From Delphinapterus leucas (Eukaryota; Chordata; Mammalia; Artiodactyla; Monodontidae), in assembly GCF_002288925.2 (NCBI RefSeq), contig NW_022098031.1:14095824-14159823 (forward strand): a stretch of 64,000 nt of DNA, written 5' to 3'. The position numbers and the translations under genes are program-made. The notes under the pieces are model-generated. The model worked only from the letters and a program-made list of their open reading frames with translations. It searched no databases and was not told the origin of the DNA. This document shows, one piece after another, positions 10,270-21,029 of this stretch; position 1 is the first letter of the stretch, and every line of letters starts with the position of its first letter.

Positions 10270-12890
10270 GTGAGATATACTTGCAGTTTAACAAATAAGA
10301 CCATGGTTAGAAGTATCTAGATGTATGTACCTATGTTTATCTTGTTCTTTAAGGTTCACAGACTTTACAAGAATCTTTAATGAGCCGTCAGTTAAAAAGA
10401 CCAAATTATTTATACTGTACTATAAATGTTTTTTTAATACCTTAATGGGTTCTTATTATTATAAAACTTATCTGTGTAAAATGCTCTCCATAAAAAATTA
10501 GAATATTGGATAAAATAACTAAAAATCACTCATAATTCTAAGACCCAGAGATGACAGTTACTGGCGCTTATTGTAAACTATTTTTATCTTTTTTTCTATG
10601 TGAAGGATAGTCACAAATTTAAGTTACCTCACAATCTGATGGGCAGAGGAAGTTTAATATCTTTATTTTGTCAATACCTTATCTCACTGTTCTCACTGGT
10701 TAGAGTTAAAATTCAAATTGTTTAGACTTAGTCAAATCTGTTTGTCTTCAGGCAATATTTAGTCTCATTTGGGTAAAAATGTGTAATCGCTCAAGTTGAC
10801 TCAGTTTACCACTGTCCAATGGATAGATTGGTTGCAAAATATTTTCAGGAAAAGGAAGTCAATGTTACAGACACTTATAGAATTTGTAATTTTAAAACAA
10901 TCATCTCTTCATGATGTTTTGGCTCCATGAGGTTTGATGTAGGAATGGCCTTCTAACCGTCACCGGCAATCATATTTCTGTGGTGAGATAACTGGAAGAG
11001 AACGTCCTCCTTCCTGGCTGCAGTGATCCTAAGGGTCCTCACTTGCCTCTTGCCAAGAAAACAAAAAGGTCCTTGGAGTCACTGAAAAGATTCTCTCCGT
11101 CAATCATTCTCTGCATTATCCCTGGATAACAAGTTCACATCTCACAGAATATGGGGAAACTTGGGCTCACCAAGTATTTCACAATAACTCCTCCATCTTT
11201 TCTGCCATATAGTTATTGTCCCGCATCTTGCTTACTTGAAAAAACCCAGTGCATTGCGGAGTACTGTGATATGATCCAACTTTGTGCATATGATGGGGAC
11301 AGATGTTTCTTTGATGCAAATGGAAATTCAGAATTAGGTATTCCTTTCCTTAAATTAGAGTTGGGATCTTGACCAAATAGTAAATGCTATTATTTGTATC
11401 CAAACCTATCAAAAAGTACACTTTTGGATTTTTAATGGTCAGTAAAAAGGTGGCATTCTAATATTAAGATTGTTTTAATACATGTTTCTGGAACATCCCT
11501 GCATCAGAAGAATCTACAGGTCTAATGGCATTCCAGGTTCTTGAGAGACTCTAACATCTCAATATTATGTCTCTATTATCTCCACAATGACTAAATGCTG
11601 CTTTGGTTGATTTATATATGAAGAAAGTCATTTTTGGAGAAATAAAAAGAGAAGAAAGTGTTTTTAGCAAAACTACTTTCATATGGGATTCACTCTATGT
11701 TTGTCAAGCATAATGCTTGCCTGGAAAAAAACTTCAGCCTTAGGATGGCAAATTCTAGATTGCAGAGGGAGAATAAATAGCTTCAAAAGTAAGAGAAAAG
11801 AAGAATATTATATAATTCTTACATCTAAGGCCCTATTCCAGCTCTAAAATCCTGTGATTCAAAGATCTGTGAAAAGACTAGCAATACTCATTTGGCACAG
11901 AGATAAAAGAAAGAATGATGTATCATTAGGATCTAAGACATTCCAGAAAAATGCACAGGTGTGGAATCAGGCCCCTTTTGTGCCCCACCTCATATCCTTC
12001 TCAGCCAGCCTTTCACTCCAGCCACTGCTATGACCTATTTTGCACAGACATAGCCTAATTGCACCTTAGCTGTGTCACACTTTTCTTGCTTTCCACCCAG
12101 AGACTCCTGAGTGCTAAAAAAAAAAAAAAATAGAACCTGCACTCACACAGTCACAGGATGGGAACGCAAGAAAGTTATTCCATGGGGTGACCTCTGACCA
12201 GTGGGAGACAAGTACAGATGGAAAAATGCTGCCCTCTTCCTTCCTTCAGTCACCTTGAAGGTGCAGTCAGTCTACCTGGCTCCTCAGAAAGACGCTGCAG
12301 GATGCAGCCCAGTTGCCCATAGTGATGACCAACCCACAAACATATTATAGTTTTGCGTTGGCTTTCCCTCCTTCGCCGTTTTACTCTCCCCACCCCCCAT
12401 GCCTGACCCCTAGGACCACTTCCCAAATAAACTCTGCACGCAGGCCCTGCTTTCTGGAGAATCCGAGGCTTAAGACAGAAGTCATCATGTCCAGGTATAG
12501 GCCTGCTTTCAGAAAAAGTGACACAGAAAAATCAGAACTCAGAAAAGATCAGTTAGGGCGTCATTCATATCTTCATTTTTAGTATACCTTAAATTACAAG
12601 CGTTTATGAATCAGCTAAAACATTATTCTGGTTTTTTTAAAAGTAATATAAATACATTTGAACATATTCATTGTAGAAGATACATATCCAGAATCATAAG
12701 TAAAAAGACTAGCCTGTTTGTTCCAAAAACGAGACTCAAACAGTAACAAAGCCAGGGTAGATCAGAAATAAGTGGAAATAACTGCTACTTAAAAGGCCTG
12801 ATCCTCTCAAAGCCTTGCAGTTCCTCTGAAAAAAATGTAATTGCCTCTGAATGAAGCACAGAGTTCCTTGCTTATTTGCATTCTTCTCTA
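10270..12890. other. WIF1 intron sequence, mostly unrecognised
   Basis: No gene-like structure. The open frame near 11151-11372 contains several cysteines, but it lacks EGF spacing and flanking splice sites. A possible LTR relic lies at about 12110-12480: A-run, then GGATGGGAACGCAAG, later AAATAAACTCTGCAC and CCGAGGCTTAAGACA, resembling the polyadenylation end of some mammalian LTRs from memory. I am not sure of the family. Confidence 0.35.
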
Positions 12891-12896
12891 TTTCAG

Positions 12897-12992
12897 GCAA
12901 ATGCCCGCAGCCCTGTCGAAATGGAGGTAAATGCATTGGCAAAAGTAAATGCAAGTGCTCCAAAGGTTACCAAGGAGACCTCTGTTCAAAGC
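12897..12992 (+). CDS. WIF1: WIF1 exon encoding EGF-like repeat 4 (probable exon 8)
   Basis: A 96-nt phase-1 exon with acceptor TTTCAG (12891-12896) and donor GTAAGT (12993). It encodes [17 protein letters not shown] then [14 protein letters not shown]. Six cysteines are in place and the segment is strongly basic (many Lys), which fits the known heparan-sulfate association of the WIF1 EGF region; the link to this repeat is inference. Longer open frames over this exon run into intron sequence and are not the gene product. Confidence 0.95.
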
Positions 12993-13517
12993 GTAAGTAC
13001 CCCGAACACACAGTCGATCTTGTGTTACAGGATAATTAAACTAGTAGGAGTCTCTTCTCTCTTCATAACTTCTGTACCTACTGCATGTTGCTTGGGCATC
13101 ACAGTTAACCTTTCTTCACTGACATATGTTTCCTTGAAGTAGACCAAAGACGTTGTATGAAATCCATGCATGTAAAAAAACCTTAGACACATTCGCACAC
13201 ACAACCATACTTTTTAACTCTTAGGAGTTTTCTTAAGGAAGATGAACTTCCACTGCCCAGCAGTTTCAGAGTCCTCCTGAGCATCTATTGTGAATGAGAA
13301 GCACCAAGTCTAGTTTAAGATTACTCTCAGGACTGTTTCAAAAAGTCCAAAACTGACTTCTAGCTGGAGATTGACTTAGAAAGAAAGAAAGAAAAAAAAA
13401 AATTAAGGGATGAAGCCAAAACTAACACATTCGAAAGAACTGCAGGAAAAGCAGCTGCGTAATTCTGTTGACAAATGAAAGCTCAGGAAACATTCTCTCT
13501 ATCTCCTTTGACTCTAG

Positions 13518-13613
13518 CTGTCTGTGAGCCTGGCTGCGGTACACACGGAACCTGCCACGAACCCAACAAATGCCAGTGTCAGGAAGGCTGGCATGGAAGA
13601 CACTGCAATAAAA
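13518..13613 (+). CDS. WIF1: WIF1 exon encoding EGF-like repeat 5 (probable exon 9)
   Basis: A 96-nt phase-1 exon with acceptor ACTCTAG (ending 13517) and donor GTGAGT (13614). It encodes [18 protein letters not shown] then [14 protein letters not shown], the last EGF repeat, with six cysteines. It lies only 525 bp after the preceding exon, the shortest intron in the window. It splices in phase to the final exon through a split Arg codon (A|GG). Confidence 0.95.
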
Positions 13614-14244
13614 GTGAGTGCGAGCCATCCGGGGAGCCAGCCTTTTGCATGTCTGTTTCCTGGCTCCAAAGGCAGATGGACAAGCCTAACTCAGCCCTGC
13701 TTTCCTTTTCAGGAAAGCAACTTCTCCTCCGCTGCCTATTCTCCCCCATGCTTCTCTGCATGCCACACCCCGCCCCACCCGGTACTCTCTAAACTGTAGA
13801 GCCTCAACTTTAGAGTATGAAGAGGAAAGAAAGCATCACTGTAAAATAACACCACAAATATCTTGCAGGCTGAATTAGTACTACGTGGTGATTTGGTAAT
13901 ACAGTATGTTAACTGTGATAGAAATAAGTAAGATTTTAAATCAAATGTAGATCTACATGGTATCTACATGGTTCTGATTTTATCATTCAGGATTGATCAG
14001 TCAGCATATAGAACATGAAGAGTTCTGCTCTGTAAAATCTTTAAACTGTATTGGTTATGGTATGCTTTAAATGGGTTCTTTTGTGGGACAGTAAAGGTCT
14101 GTGAAGTACGGGAGAGATGGTATCATGGAGTTGTGTTTTTTCAAATTTATTGAGTACCAAAAATGAACTAGCTATAGGCTAATAAACCACTGACCTATTT
14201 TATACACAAAATGAAAGTTGCTAAATTCAATCATTCCGTTTTGA

Positions 14245-14385
14245 TTGATATGCTAGGCATGAATCCAGGCACTGGAGACATACCCGTGAACAGACAGAAA
14301 AGGCCCTTCCTTCCTGGTAGCACCCAGGTTCAAGAGGGAGGGTCAATCAGCAAGTAAAGGAAATAAATAATGCAGTTTCTGCAGG
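14245..14385 (-). repeat. L2 LINE fragment
   Basis: The plus strand reads TGCTAGGCATGAATCCAGGCACTGGAGACATACCCGTGAAC, a diverged version of the reverse-complement L2 3' end (the common 'gtgccaggcactgt..ggggatacag..gtgaacaagacag' string). Old and non-coding. Confidence 0.6.
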
Positions 14386-15904
14386 TTCATCCTGCAGCTT
14401 GAACTCAGTCTCCTGAGTATGGGCCCACTGGCCACTTTCCTTTGAGGAAGGAAAGGCTTCATTCAGTCATACAGCTCCCTTGATTAACAGACATCCAGGT
14501 TGTGTCTACCAAATTGCGTCTCCAAAATAATGTACACAAATTGAACAGATCACTTTCACATCAGATGTTTTTCTAAATCAGTGGTCTCCAAAGGGTGATG
14601 CATGTAGCCCAGTGAGTGTGGAATGATCAGCTGGGTGCTGAGGGAAAATATAGTTTGAAAACATTTTTTATATTCTTTTATTACATTTATGTATAAATTT
14701 TATATGTATATATAGTTATATATCTCAATCTCTAATTTTTGTGCATATTTTATAACTCACATTATATTATTCTGATATGTATATATACCATTTATGTGTA
14801 GGTATACACGTTTATTTGTTTATTTTAAAGTATACTGGTGTCTGGTCTAGGCTAAGCCATTGATTTGAGTCTTTTGCACCCACCGAATTGGCTGGATGGT
14901 AGATTGAATTGGCTTCAGGTGGGCATAGCTTAACAAGAAGTGGAGCTCCTCTGGAAAAGCGTTCCTTTACCGAGGTGGGAATGATTGAATGGTATCCCTG
15001 TTAGGACATACTTGGTGGGGGGGACCTTCGTGGGAGTAAAAGACCTATAGAAAACTAACCATTCTGGAGCCGTTTTGGAAAAGAGTTAAACCAAACCCTT
15101 TACGCCACCTTTAACTCAGGATACAAACTGTGCAGTCTGTCCCCAAATCAGAGTAAGTTTCCAGAAGTCCTTGGGCCTAGGGATGACCTGAAGTGAGACC
15201 ATACGTCCCAGGACTCAATTACAAAGGTCTTCTGGGACTCACATTTGGGGCCTGGTGACCGCCAACGATGATGGGAGGGGAGTACAAGAGGCACTGTTCC
15301 TGCTGTTACACCCTGTCGCTCTTCTAGGAAGAAGGCAAGTTAGGGGCCCTCATGCATGTAGTTTAGATGAGCGATTCTGACAGGTCTGCCAGCCACCAAA
15401 TAGCACTCCCACTTGCTGAAAGCTTTTGTCATCTGTTGCTCCTTCAGATCCAGGCACTGCATGTCAAGAAGATGCCTTGGTGTTTGATTCAAATGCAAAC
15501 GTGTTTTCTAGGAGAGGCCACCCAGCCATTCTGTACATTGGCTGAGAGAATCAGGCTGAAAGAATGAGGTTTATGTTGATTAACGGGAGGGGACAAGGAA
15601 GCCCTGAGGCACAGAGTTCTGCTAAGAACAGACCCCCAGCAGGGTGACATGCTGAGAGGTCCCAGGCACCCAGACATTCCTACTTGGGAGGAGGATACTG
15701 GAGACAGACTCCCCAGCTTAGGCTCCCCTCACCAGGGAGGTGTGGGCTTCATGGGTTGCAGGGTGAGCAGCAGGGTAGGGATTTACTCCAGCGAATTGTT
15801 GGCTCATTGTTTTGGCTGCGCCATGAGCTACTAGCCTACGTACTGACAATTCAAAGAGACACATTCAGGAACAAAGTATTCTGTTCTCAGTGGTTACTTA
15901 AGGG
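14386..15904. other. WIF1 intron sequence, no recognised feature
   Basis: AT-rich then more mixed sequence without splice-flanked coding potential. A short AT-rich stretch near 14660-14830 may be simple-sequence decay. Nothing else is recognised. Confidence 0.5.
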
Positions 15905-15918
15905 CATGCTTGCATTTA

Positions 15919-16047
15919 TTTATTTATTTGGCTGCACCAGGTCTTCTTTGCAGCATGTGGGATCTAGTTCCCTGGCCAGGGATCGAACCCGGGCCCCTGC
16001 ATTGGGAGTGTGGAGTCTTAGCCACTGGACCACCAGGGAAGTCCCCC
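15919..16047 (-). mobile_element. CHR-1-like short SINE with 14-bp TSD
   Basis: On the minus strand: ACTTCCCTGGTGGTCCAGTG head with a B box GGGTTCGATCCC, a short body ending in a CAAATAAATAAATAAA tail. CATGCTTGCATTTA is duplicated exactly at 15905-15918 and 16048-16061. It is shorter and of a different subtype from the CHR-2-like elements nearby. Confidence 0.9.
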
Positions 16048-16075
16048 CATGCTTGCATTTAAAAACCACAAGGAA

Positions 16076-16422
16076 GGGACGTCCCTGGTGGCGCAGTGGT
16101 TAAGAATCCGCCTGCTAGTACAGGGGACACGGGTTTGAGCCCTGGTCCGGGAAGATCCCACGTGCTGCGGAGCAACTAAGCCCGTGTGCCACAACTACTG
16201 AGCCTGCGCTCTAGAGCCCGCGAGCCACAACTACTGAGCCCACGTGCCACAACTACTGAAGCCCATGCACCTAGAGCCCGTGCTCTGCAACAAGAGAAGC
16301 CACCGCAATGAGAGGCCTGTGTGCAACCAAGAGTAGCCCCCGCTCACCGCAACTAGAGAAAGCCCGCGCACAGCAACGAAGACCCAACACAGCCTAATTA
16401 ATTAATTAAAATAAATTTTAGA
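16076..16422 (+). mobile_element. CHR-type long SINE with 15-bp TSD
   Basis: Head GACGTCCCTGGTGGCGCAG, then repeated ACAACTACTGAGCC blocks of the long CHR form and an AATTAATTAATTAAAATAAA tail. AAAAACCACAAGGAA is duplicated at 16061-16075 and 16423-16437. Its target site touches the downstream duplication of the preceding SINE. Confidence 0.9.
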
Positions 16423-16437
16423 AAAAACCACAAGGAA

Positions 16438-17254
16438 CAAATGAAATGCCAAACTTGACTCTAATGCACAGGAAGATGGAGGCAGATTTTTAAAGTGTGA
16501 TTGCTGTTTTGGATCAGTTTTAGGAAATCAGTAGAAGTGAGTCAGTGCCCGGAAGCATCTCCAGAAGTTCACAAGCGATAAGAAAAGAGGCTTCAAGTTG
16601 TGTAACTCAGTGTTACACTCCATTTATAATGAGCTGGAAATGCTATCGATAGATGCCCACCTTCACCGAAACTCACAAATCCCCATTGATAAGGAGTCAG
16701 TTCAAGTCACAACCTTTCTCTAACATGTGTACTGGAGTCCTTAATTCTTATAAAATTCCTATTTTGTGTAAACGCAATAGCCACGCCTAATCATGTGATC
16801 TATATGAAGAATGGGGGTTATTACATTGAACTAGATCAACGTAATGGAGTCTGGTTTTACAAGGCAGTGAAAGGATCAATGACCAAGTCCTCTGCAGAAG
16901 CATCCCTGCTATTGAGACCTCAGTGCTAGATCCTTACCAACTCTTGGGTGGAGAACATCCTTCCATTCAATCACGTTCATCCAAAGTTTGCATCAAGAGT
17001 ATCTGCATGGCCAAAATACATAGTGAATCAGAGATTCAGTGGAAGCCAGATTCGACGGAGTTAGTAAAATGGGTTTCTTTTAACAGAGATCTTGAACCTG
17101 TAACATCTCTTCATTCAGGTAGCTTTTTGTGATTGCTGTGGTCTTTCACTCTGGGTTGAAAAGGGAAAATGGATTTCATTTGAATGATTAATAATGAATC
17201 TGAAGAGCCTGTTTTTGTAGTTTCTTTTCCTCTAAGCTGTGAATAATTTTGCAG
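16438..17254. other. Last WIF1 intron, 3' part, no recognised feature
   Basis: Unique-looking intron DNA up to the last acceptor. The sequence GATCTATATGAAG..GGGGGTTATTACATTG is not recognised. No exon is supported. Confidence 0.5.
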
Positions 17255-17376
17255 GGTACGGAGCCAGCCTCACGCATGCCCTGAGGCCAGCAGGCGCCGG
17301 GCTCAGGCAGCACACGCCTTCACTTAAAAAGGCCGAGGAACGGCAGGACACACCTGAATCCAATTACATCTGGTGA
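17255..17376 (+). CDS. WIF1: WIF1 last coding exon, C-terminal tail and stop
   Basis: After a TTTTGCAG acceptor (ending 17254) the frame reads [16 protein letters not shown], then [15 protein letters not shown] and ends ESNYIW with TGA at 17374-17376. This is the hydrophilic, Arg/Lys-rich C-terminal tail of WIF1 (39 codons here), and the SNYIW terminus is diagnostic. Compared with the human protein as I remember it, there are several substitutions (Glu to Gly at the third residue, Ile to Thr, Gln to Gly, Arg to Gln, Pro to Thr), so the tail varies more than the EGF exons. No frame disruption is seen. Confidence 0.95.
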
Positions 17377-18092
17377 ACTCCGACATCTGAAACGTTTTAA
17401 GTTACACCAAGTTCATAGCCTTTGTTAACCTTTCATGTGTTGAATGTTCAAATAATGTTCATTACAGTTCAGAATACTAGCCTGAATTTTATTAGCTTCA
17501 TTATAAGTCACCAAGCTGATATTTACTCTGCCTTTTAAGTTTTCTAGGTACATCTGTAGCGTGATGGTATAGATTTTCTTGTTTCAGTGCTTTGGGACCG
17601 ATTTTATGTTATGTAAGTTGTTCAGGTTAAATTTTTGTCTTTTCAGTGTGTAGTTGGCAGATAATTTCCAAAAGTACAACGCACTCATGATGTCGAGGGG
17701 CTGGGCAACATTAGAGAAGATAAATGGAACAAAAATGCATGAATCACAAGGGTCTGGATGAAGCAGTTATAAAAGTGCAGAAGTTATAGCATTTCAAATT
17801 ATATTGTCATGTATTTAGACATTTATCACATTTTTTAAATTCCCCTTATTTCTAAACTCACAATACAATATATTTTGACCTTACCATGATTCCAGAGAAT
17901 TCAGTATTGAAAAAAAAAAAAAGAGAGAAAGAAACAACACTGTGGTAGTGGCATTAAACGATATAATATATTGTAAACACAATAAAATAGGGAATATAAT
18001 GTATGAACTTTTGGCATTGGCTTGAAGCAATATAATATATTGTAAACAAACACAGCTCTTACATAAACATTTTATACTGTTTGTGTGTATAA

Positions 18093-18098
18093 AATAAA
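18093..18098 (+). terminator. WIF1: Polyadenylation signal AATAAA (proximal), WIF1
   Basis: Canonical hexamer followed by the GT-rich stretch TTCTGAGTGTTGTATGG, as expected downstream of a cleavage site. Confidence 0.5.
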
Positions 18099-18159
18099 GG
18101 TGCTGCTTTAGTTTTCTGAGTGTTGTATGGAGTGGTCTTTGCATGTGTTATTTTATGAA

Positions 18160-18165
18160 AATAAA
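18160..18165 (+). terminator. WIF1: Polyadenylation signal AATAAA (distal), WIF1
   Basis: A second canonical hexamer 67 bp after the first, followed by GTTGGTTGC. Either or both may be used. Confidence 0.5.
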
Positions 18166-18676
18166 GTTGGTTGCAATTGAGTGGAAGTTAAAACTTTGCA
18201 GTATCACAAAAATACAGAAGATATTCTTTCCCCGACTATGTCCTAGCTCTCCAGCCTCATCTCTCCCTCCCAGTTCTGTCTCTACTCCAGCCATGTCACA
18301 CTACGCTCTGTTGTCAGAGCCTGCAGCACTCCTATTTATGTCAGCTCCCAGCTTAGTTGTCATTTCTTTCAAAAAGTCTTTTCTAACTAGGATGTGTTAA
18401 ATATCCCTTAGTGAAGACTTTCTAAAGGTGTGAAAATGTTGCAAATAAAAGTGCCACCAGTTGGGAATGTATTCAATAAACTGGTGCAGCCACTATGGAA
18501 AACCTTAGAAAACTAAAAATGGAGTTACCATATGATTCAACAATCCCATGGGCATATATCTGGAGAAAATCATAGTTCAAAAAGATACACGCACATTCTT
18601 AACAGCACTATTTATCAATACAATAGCCAAGACATGGAAACAACCTAAATGTCCATCAACAGATGAATGGATAAAG

Positions 18677-18696
18677 ATGTGTGTGTGTGTGTGTGT

Positions 18697-18731
<35 letters not shown>
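18677..18731. repeat. (GT)n(AC)n dinucleotide palindrome
   Basis: An uninterrupted GT run turns directly into an AC run, giving a perfectly self-complementary tract of about 55 bp within the L1 3' region. It can form a hairpin or cruciform. It is also a likely highly variable locus. Confidence 0.9.
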
Positions 18732-18733
<2 letters not shown>

Positions 18734-19021
18734 GGAATATTACTCAGCCATAAAAAAGAATGAAATAACGTCATTTGCAGCTACATGGATGGACCTAGAG
18801 GTTGTCATACTGAGTGAAGTAAGTCAGACAAAGATATGATATCACTTATATGTGGAATCTAAAAACAATGATACAACTGAGCTTATTTACAAAACAGAAA
18901 CAGACTCCCAGACTTAGAGAACAAACTTATGGTTACTAGTGGGGGAAGGGTGGGGGGAGGTATAGACTGGGAGTTTGGGATTGACATGTACACACTGCTA
19001 TATTTAAAATAGATAACCAAC

Positions 19022-19403
19022 AGAGAAAGACAAATAGCATGTGATAGCGCTTATATGTGGAATCTAAAAAAATGGTACAAACGAACTTATTTACAAAACA
19101 GAAATAGAGTCACTGATATAGAAAATAAACTTATGGTTACCAAGGGGGTAAGGTGGGGGGATAAATTGGAAGATTGGGATTGACATATATACACTACTAT
19201 ATATAAAATAGATAACTAATAGGGACCTACTGTATAGCACAGGGAACTCTACATAATACTCTGTACTGACCTATATGGGAAAAGAATCTAAAAAAGAGTG
19301 GATGTATGTAGGTGTATAGCTGGTTTGCTTTGCTGTGCAGCAGAAACTGGTACAACATTATAAATCAACTATACTCCAATACAAATTAATTTAAAAATAA
19401 AAA
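19022..19403 (+). mobile_element. 5'-truncated L1 3' end inserted into another L1
   Basis: AGATAACCAAC occurs at 19011-19021 and again at 19404-19414, where the interrupted older L1 resumes with AAGGACCTACTGTATAG. The inserted piece ends in an A-rich tail (TTTAAAAATAAAAA). This is a clean insertion with an 11-bp target-site duplication. Confidence 0.75.
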
Positions 19404-20071
19404 AGATAACCAACAAGGACCTACTGTATAGCACAGGGAACGCTGCTCAATATTCTGTAATAACCTAAATGGGAAAAGAGTTTGAAAAAGAATAGATACA
19501 CGTATAACTGAATCACTTTGCTGTACACCTGAAACTAACACGACACTGTTAATCAAATATGCTCCAATGTAAAATAAAAATTTTAAAATGATGTGATATA
19601 TATATATACAATAGAATATTACTCAGCCATAAAAAAGAATGAAATAGTGCCATTTGCAGCAACATGGATGGACCTAGAGATTATCATACTAAGTGAAGTC
19701 AGAGAAAGACAAATATGATATCACTTATATGTGGAATCTAAAATATGATGCAAATGAATTTATTTACAAAACAGAAACAGATTCACAGACATAAAAAACA
19801 AACTTACGGTTACCACAGGGGAAAGGGGGTGGGGGAGGGATAAATTAGGAGTTTGGGATTAGCAGATAAACACTACTATACATAAAACAGATAAACGACA
19901 AGGTCCTACTATATAGCACAGGGAACTATATTCAATATCCTGTAATAAACCATAAAGGAAAATAGTCTGAAAAAGAATATATATATATATATATAAAATA
20001 TCTGAATCACTTTGCTATATATCAGACACTAAGACACACTGTAAATCAACTATACTTCAATTTTTTAAAAA

Positions 20072-20280
20072 AGTGCTACCATTTATTAAGAACCTATTGG
20101 TTCCCAAGAAAAATATATGTTACCTTACAACCCTACGGGGCAAGTATCATTACGCCCTTTTACATATAAGAAAACTGAGTCATGGAGATAGGAAGCAGTT
20201 TACCCACAATCACACATGAGAGGGACAGGTTTGAATCCATGTCATCTGCCTCTGAAGCCTTAACACTATGCTGTTCTTCC
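20072..20280 (+). repeat. MIR SINE
   Basis: Recognised from CATTTATTAAGAACCTATTGG at the start of the core, then TTACAACCCTACGGGGCAAG, AAGAAAACTGAGTCATGGAGA and CAGGTTTGAATCCATGTC. These follow the MIR consensus in order over about 200 bp. Confidence 0.8.
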
Positions 20281-20743
20281 TCCCTTCCTTTTCTCAGCAA
20301 ATACAGCAGAACACAAACCTCTACAAATCCTAGGTAGCAACTTTCCAACATATTTTATTCTCCTCTCTCCCAGGGGAATGTGGACCTTATTTTATAGATA
20401 GTCTAAAGTCCACAAGTTCTCTTACACCAGGCAGTGGCATAATCGGTTGTGTGATTTAGGGAAGTGACATGTGTTATGGGAAGAAATCAAGGGAGAGGCT
20501 GGAAGCAGAGTGACCGCATCTTGTTACGGTGCTAGACCACAGCGATCTTTCTCCTCTAGCCAGAGCCCAGGGTGTCAGCCTGTGCTCACAAAGACTTGGC
20601 AAAGCAGGCCAGGAGCCAGGGAGCTAACCCTGAGAATCGTAATATGAGAACTGACCTATTTATTAAAGACTTTTAAATAAAAAGTCCAGATGCATGATTA
20701 TGAGGATCTAAAAGGTGGCAGAATGTTAAGTTTGGGGACAGGA

Positions 20744-20835
20744 TAATAATAATAATAATAATAGTTGACACTTAGGTAGTGCTTAGTTTATTCTGAACAC
20801 ATTACTTGTATTAACTCATAATGAATAACAGAATA
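20744..20835 (+). repeat. (AAT)n plus MIR 5' fragment
   Basis: AATAATAATAATAATAATAG leads into TTGACACTTAGGTAGTGCTTAG and TTGTATTAACTCATAATGAA, the first part of a MIR element. The rest is missing. Confidence 0.6.
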
Positions 20836-21029
20836 GTGGGGAAGTTAGACCGAAGGCATGGTGACAAACTGCAATGGTCTAGGTTGGTCATCTCCAAACG
20901 ATTTTGATTGCACACTCCAGTAGAAAATTTTGAACACATAGTCCTATATATGACTACTATTTATTTACATATATAACTGTTCCAATATGTACATCATAAA
21001 AGCCAGAAATGTTAAAAGGAAGAGGTAAA

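Larger units (their letters stand above)
17377..18185 (+). other. WIF1: WIF1 3' UTR (end approximate)
   Basis: AT-rich sequence directly after the WIF1 stop. Canonical AATAAA hexamers occur at 18093-18098 and 18160-18165, each placed to cut within the following 10-30 bases, so a 3' UTR of about 0.74 or 0.81 kb is likely. A third AATAAA at 17981 is also possible. A duplicated 19-bp AT-rich motif lies at 17961 and 18030. The exact end needs transcript data. Confidence 0.7.
18440..20068 (+). mobile_element. Nested cluster of L1 3' ends
   Basis: The first L1 piece (18440-19021 and 19404-19590) carries the ORF2 end (GCAGCCACTATGGAAAACC, ACATGGAAACAACCTAAATG, TACTCAGCCATAAAAAAGAA) and 3' UTR. It is split by a second, 5'-truncated L1 3' UTR (19022-19403). 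A third L1 3' end (19591-20065) follows directly, again with TACTCAGCCATAAAAAAGAA. All lie in plus orientation and end in A-rich tails. A weak outer duplication AAAGTGCYACCA (near 18448 and 20071) may flank the whole cluster. Confidence 0.8.

Noticed and set aside
11151..11372. Cys-containing frame as an extra WIF1 exon
   Set aside because: The cysteine spacing does not fit an EGF repeat, splice sites in phase 1 are missing, and WIF1 exons on both sides already join correctly.
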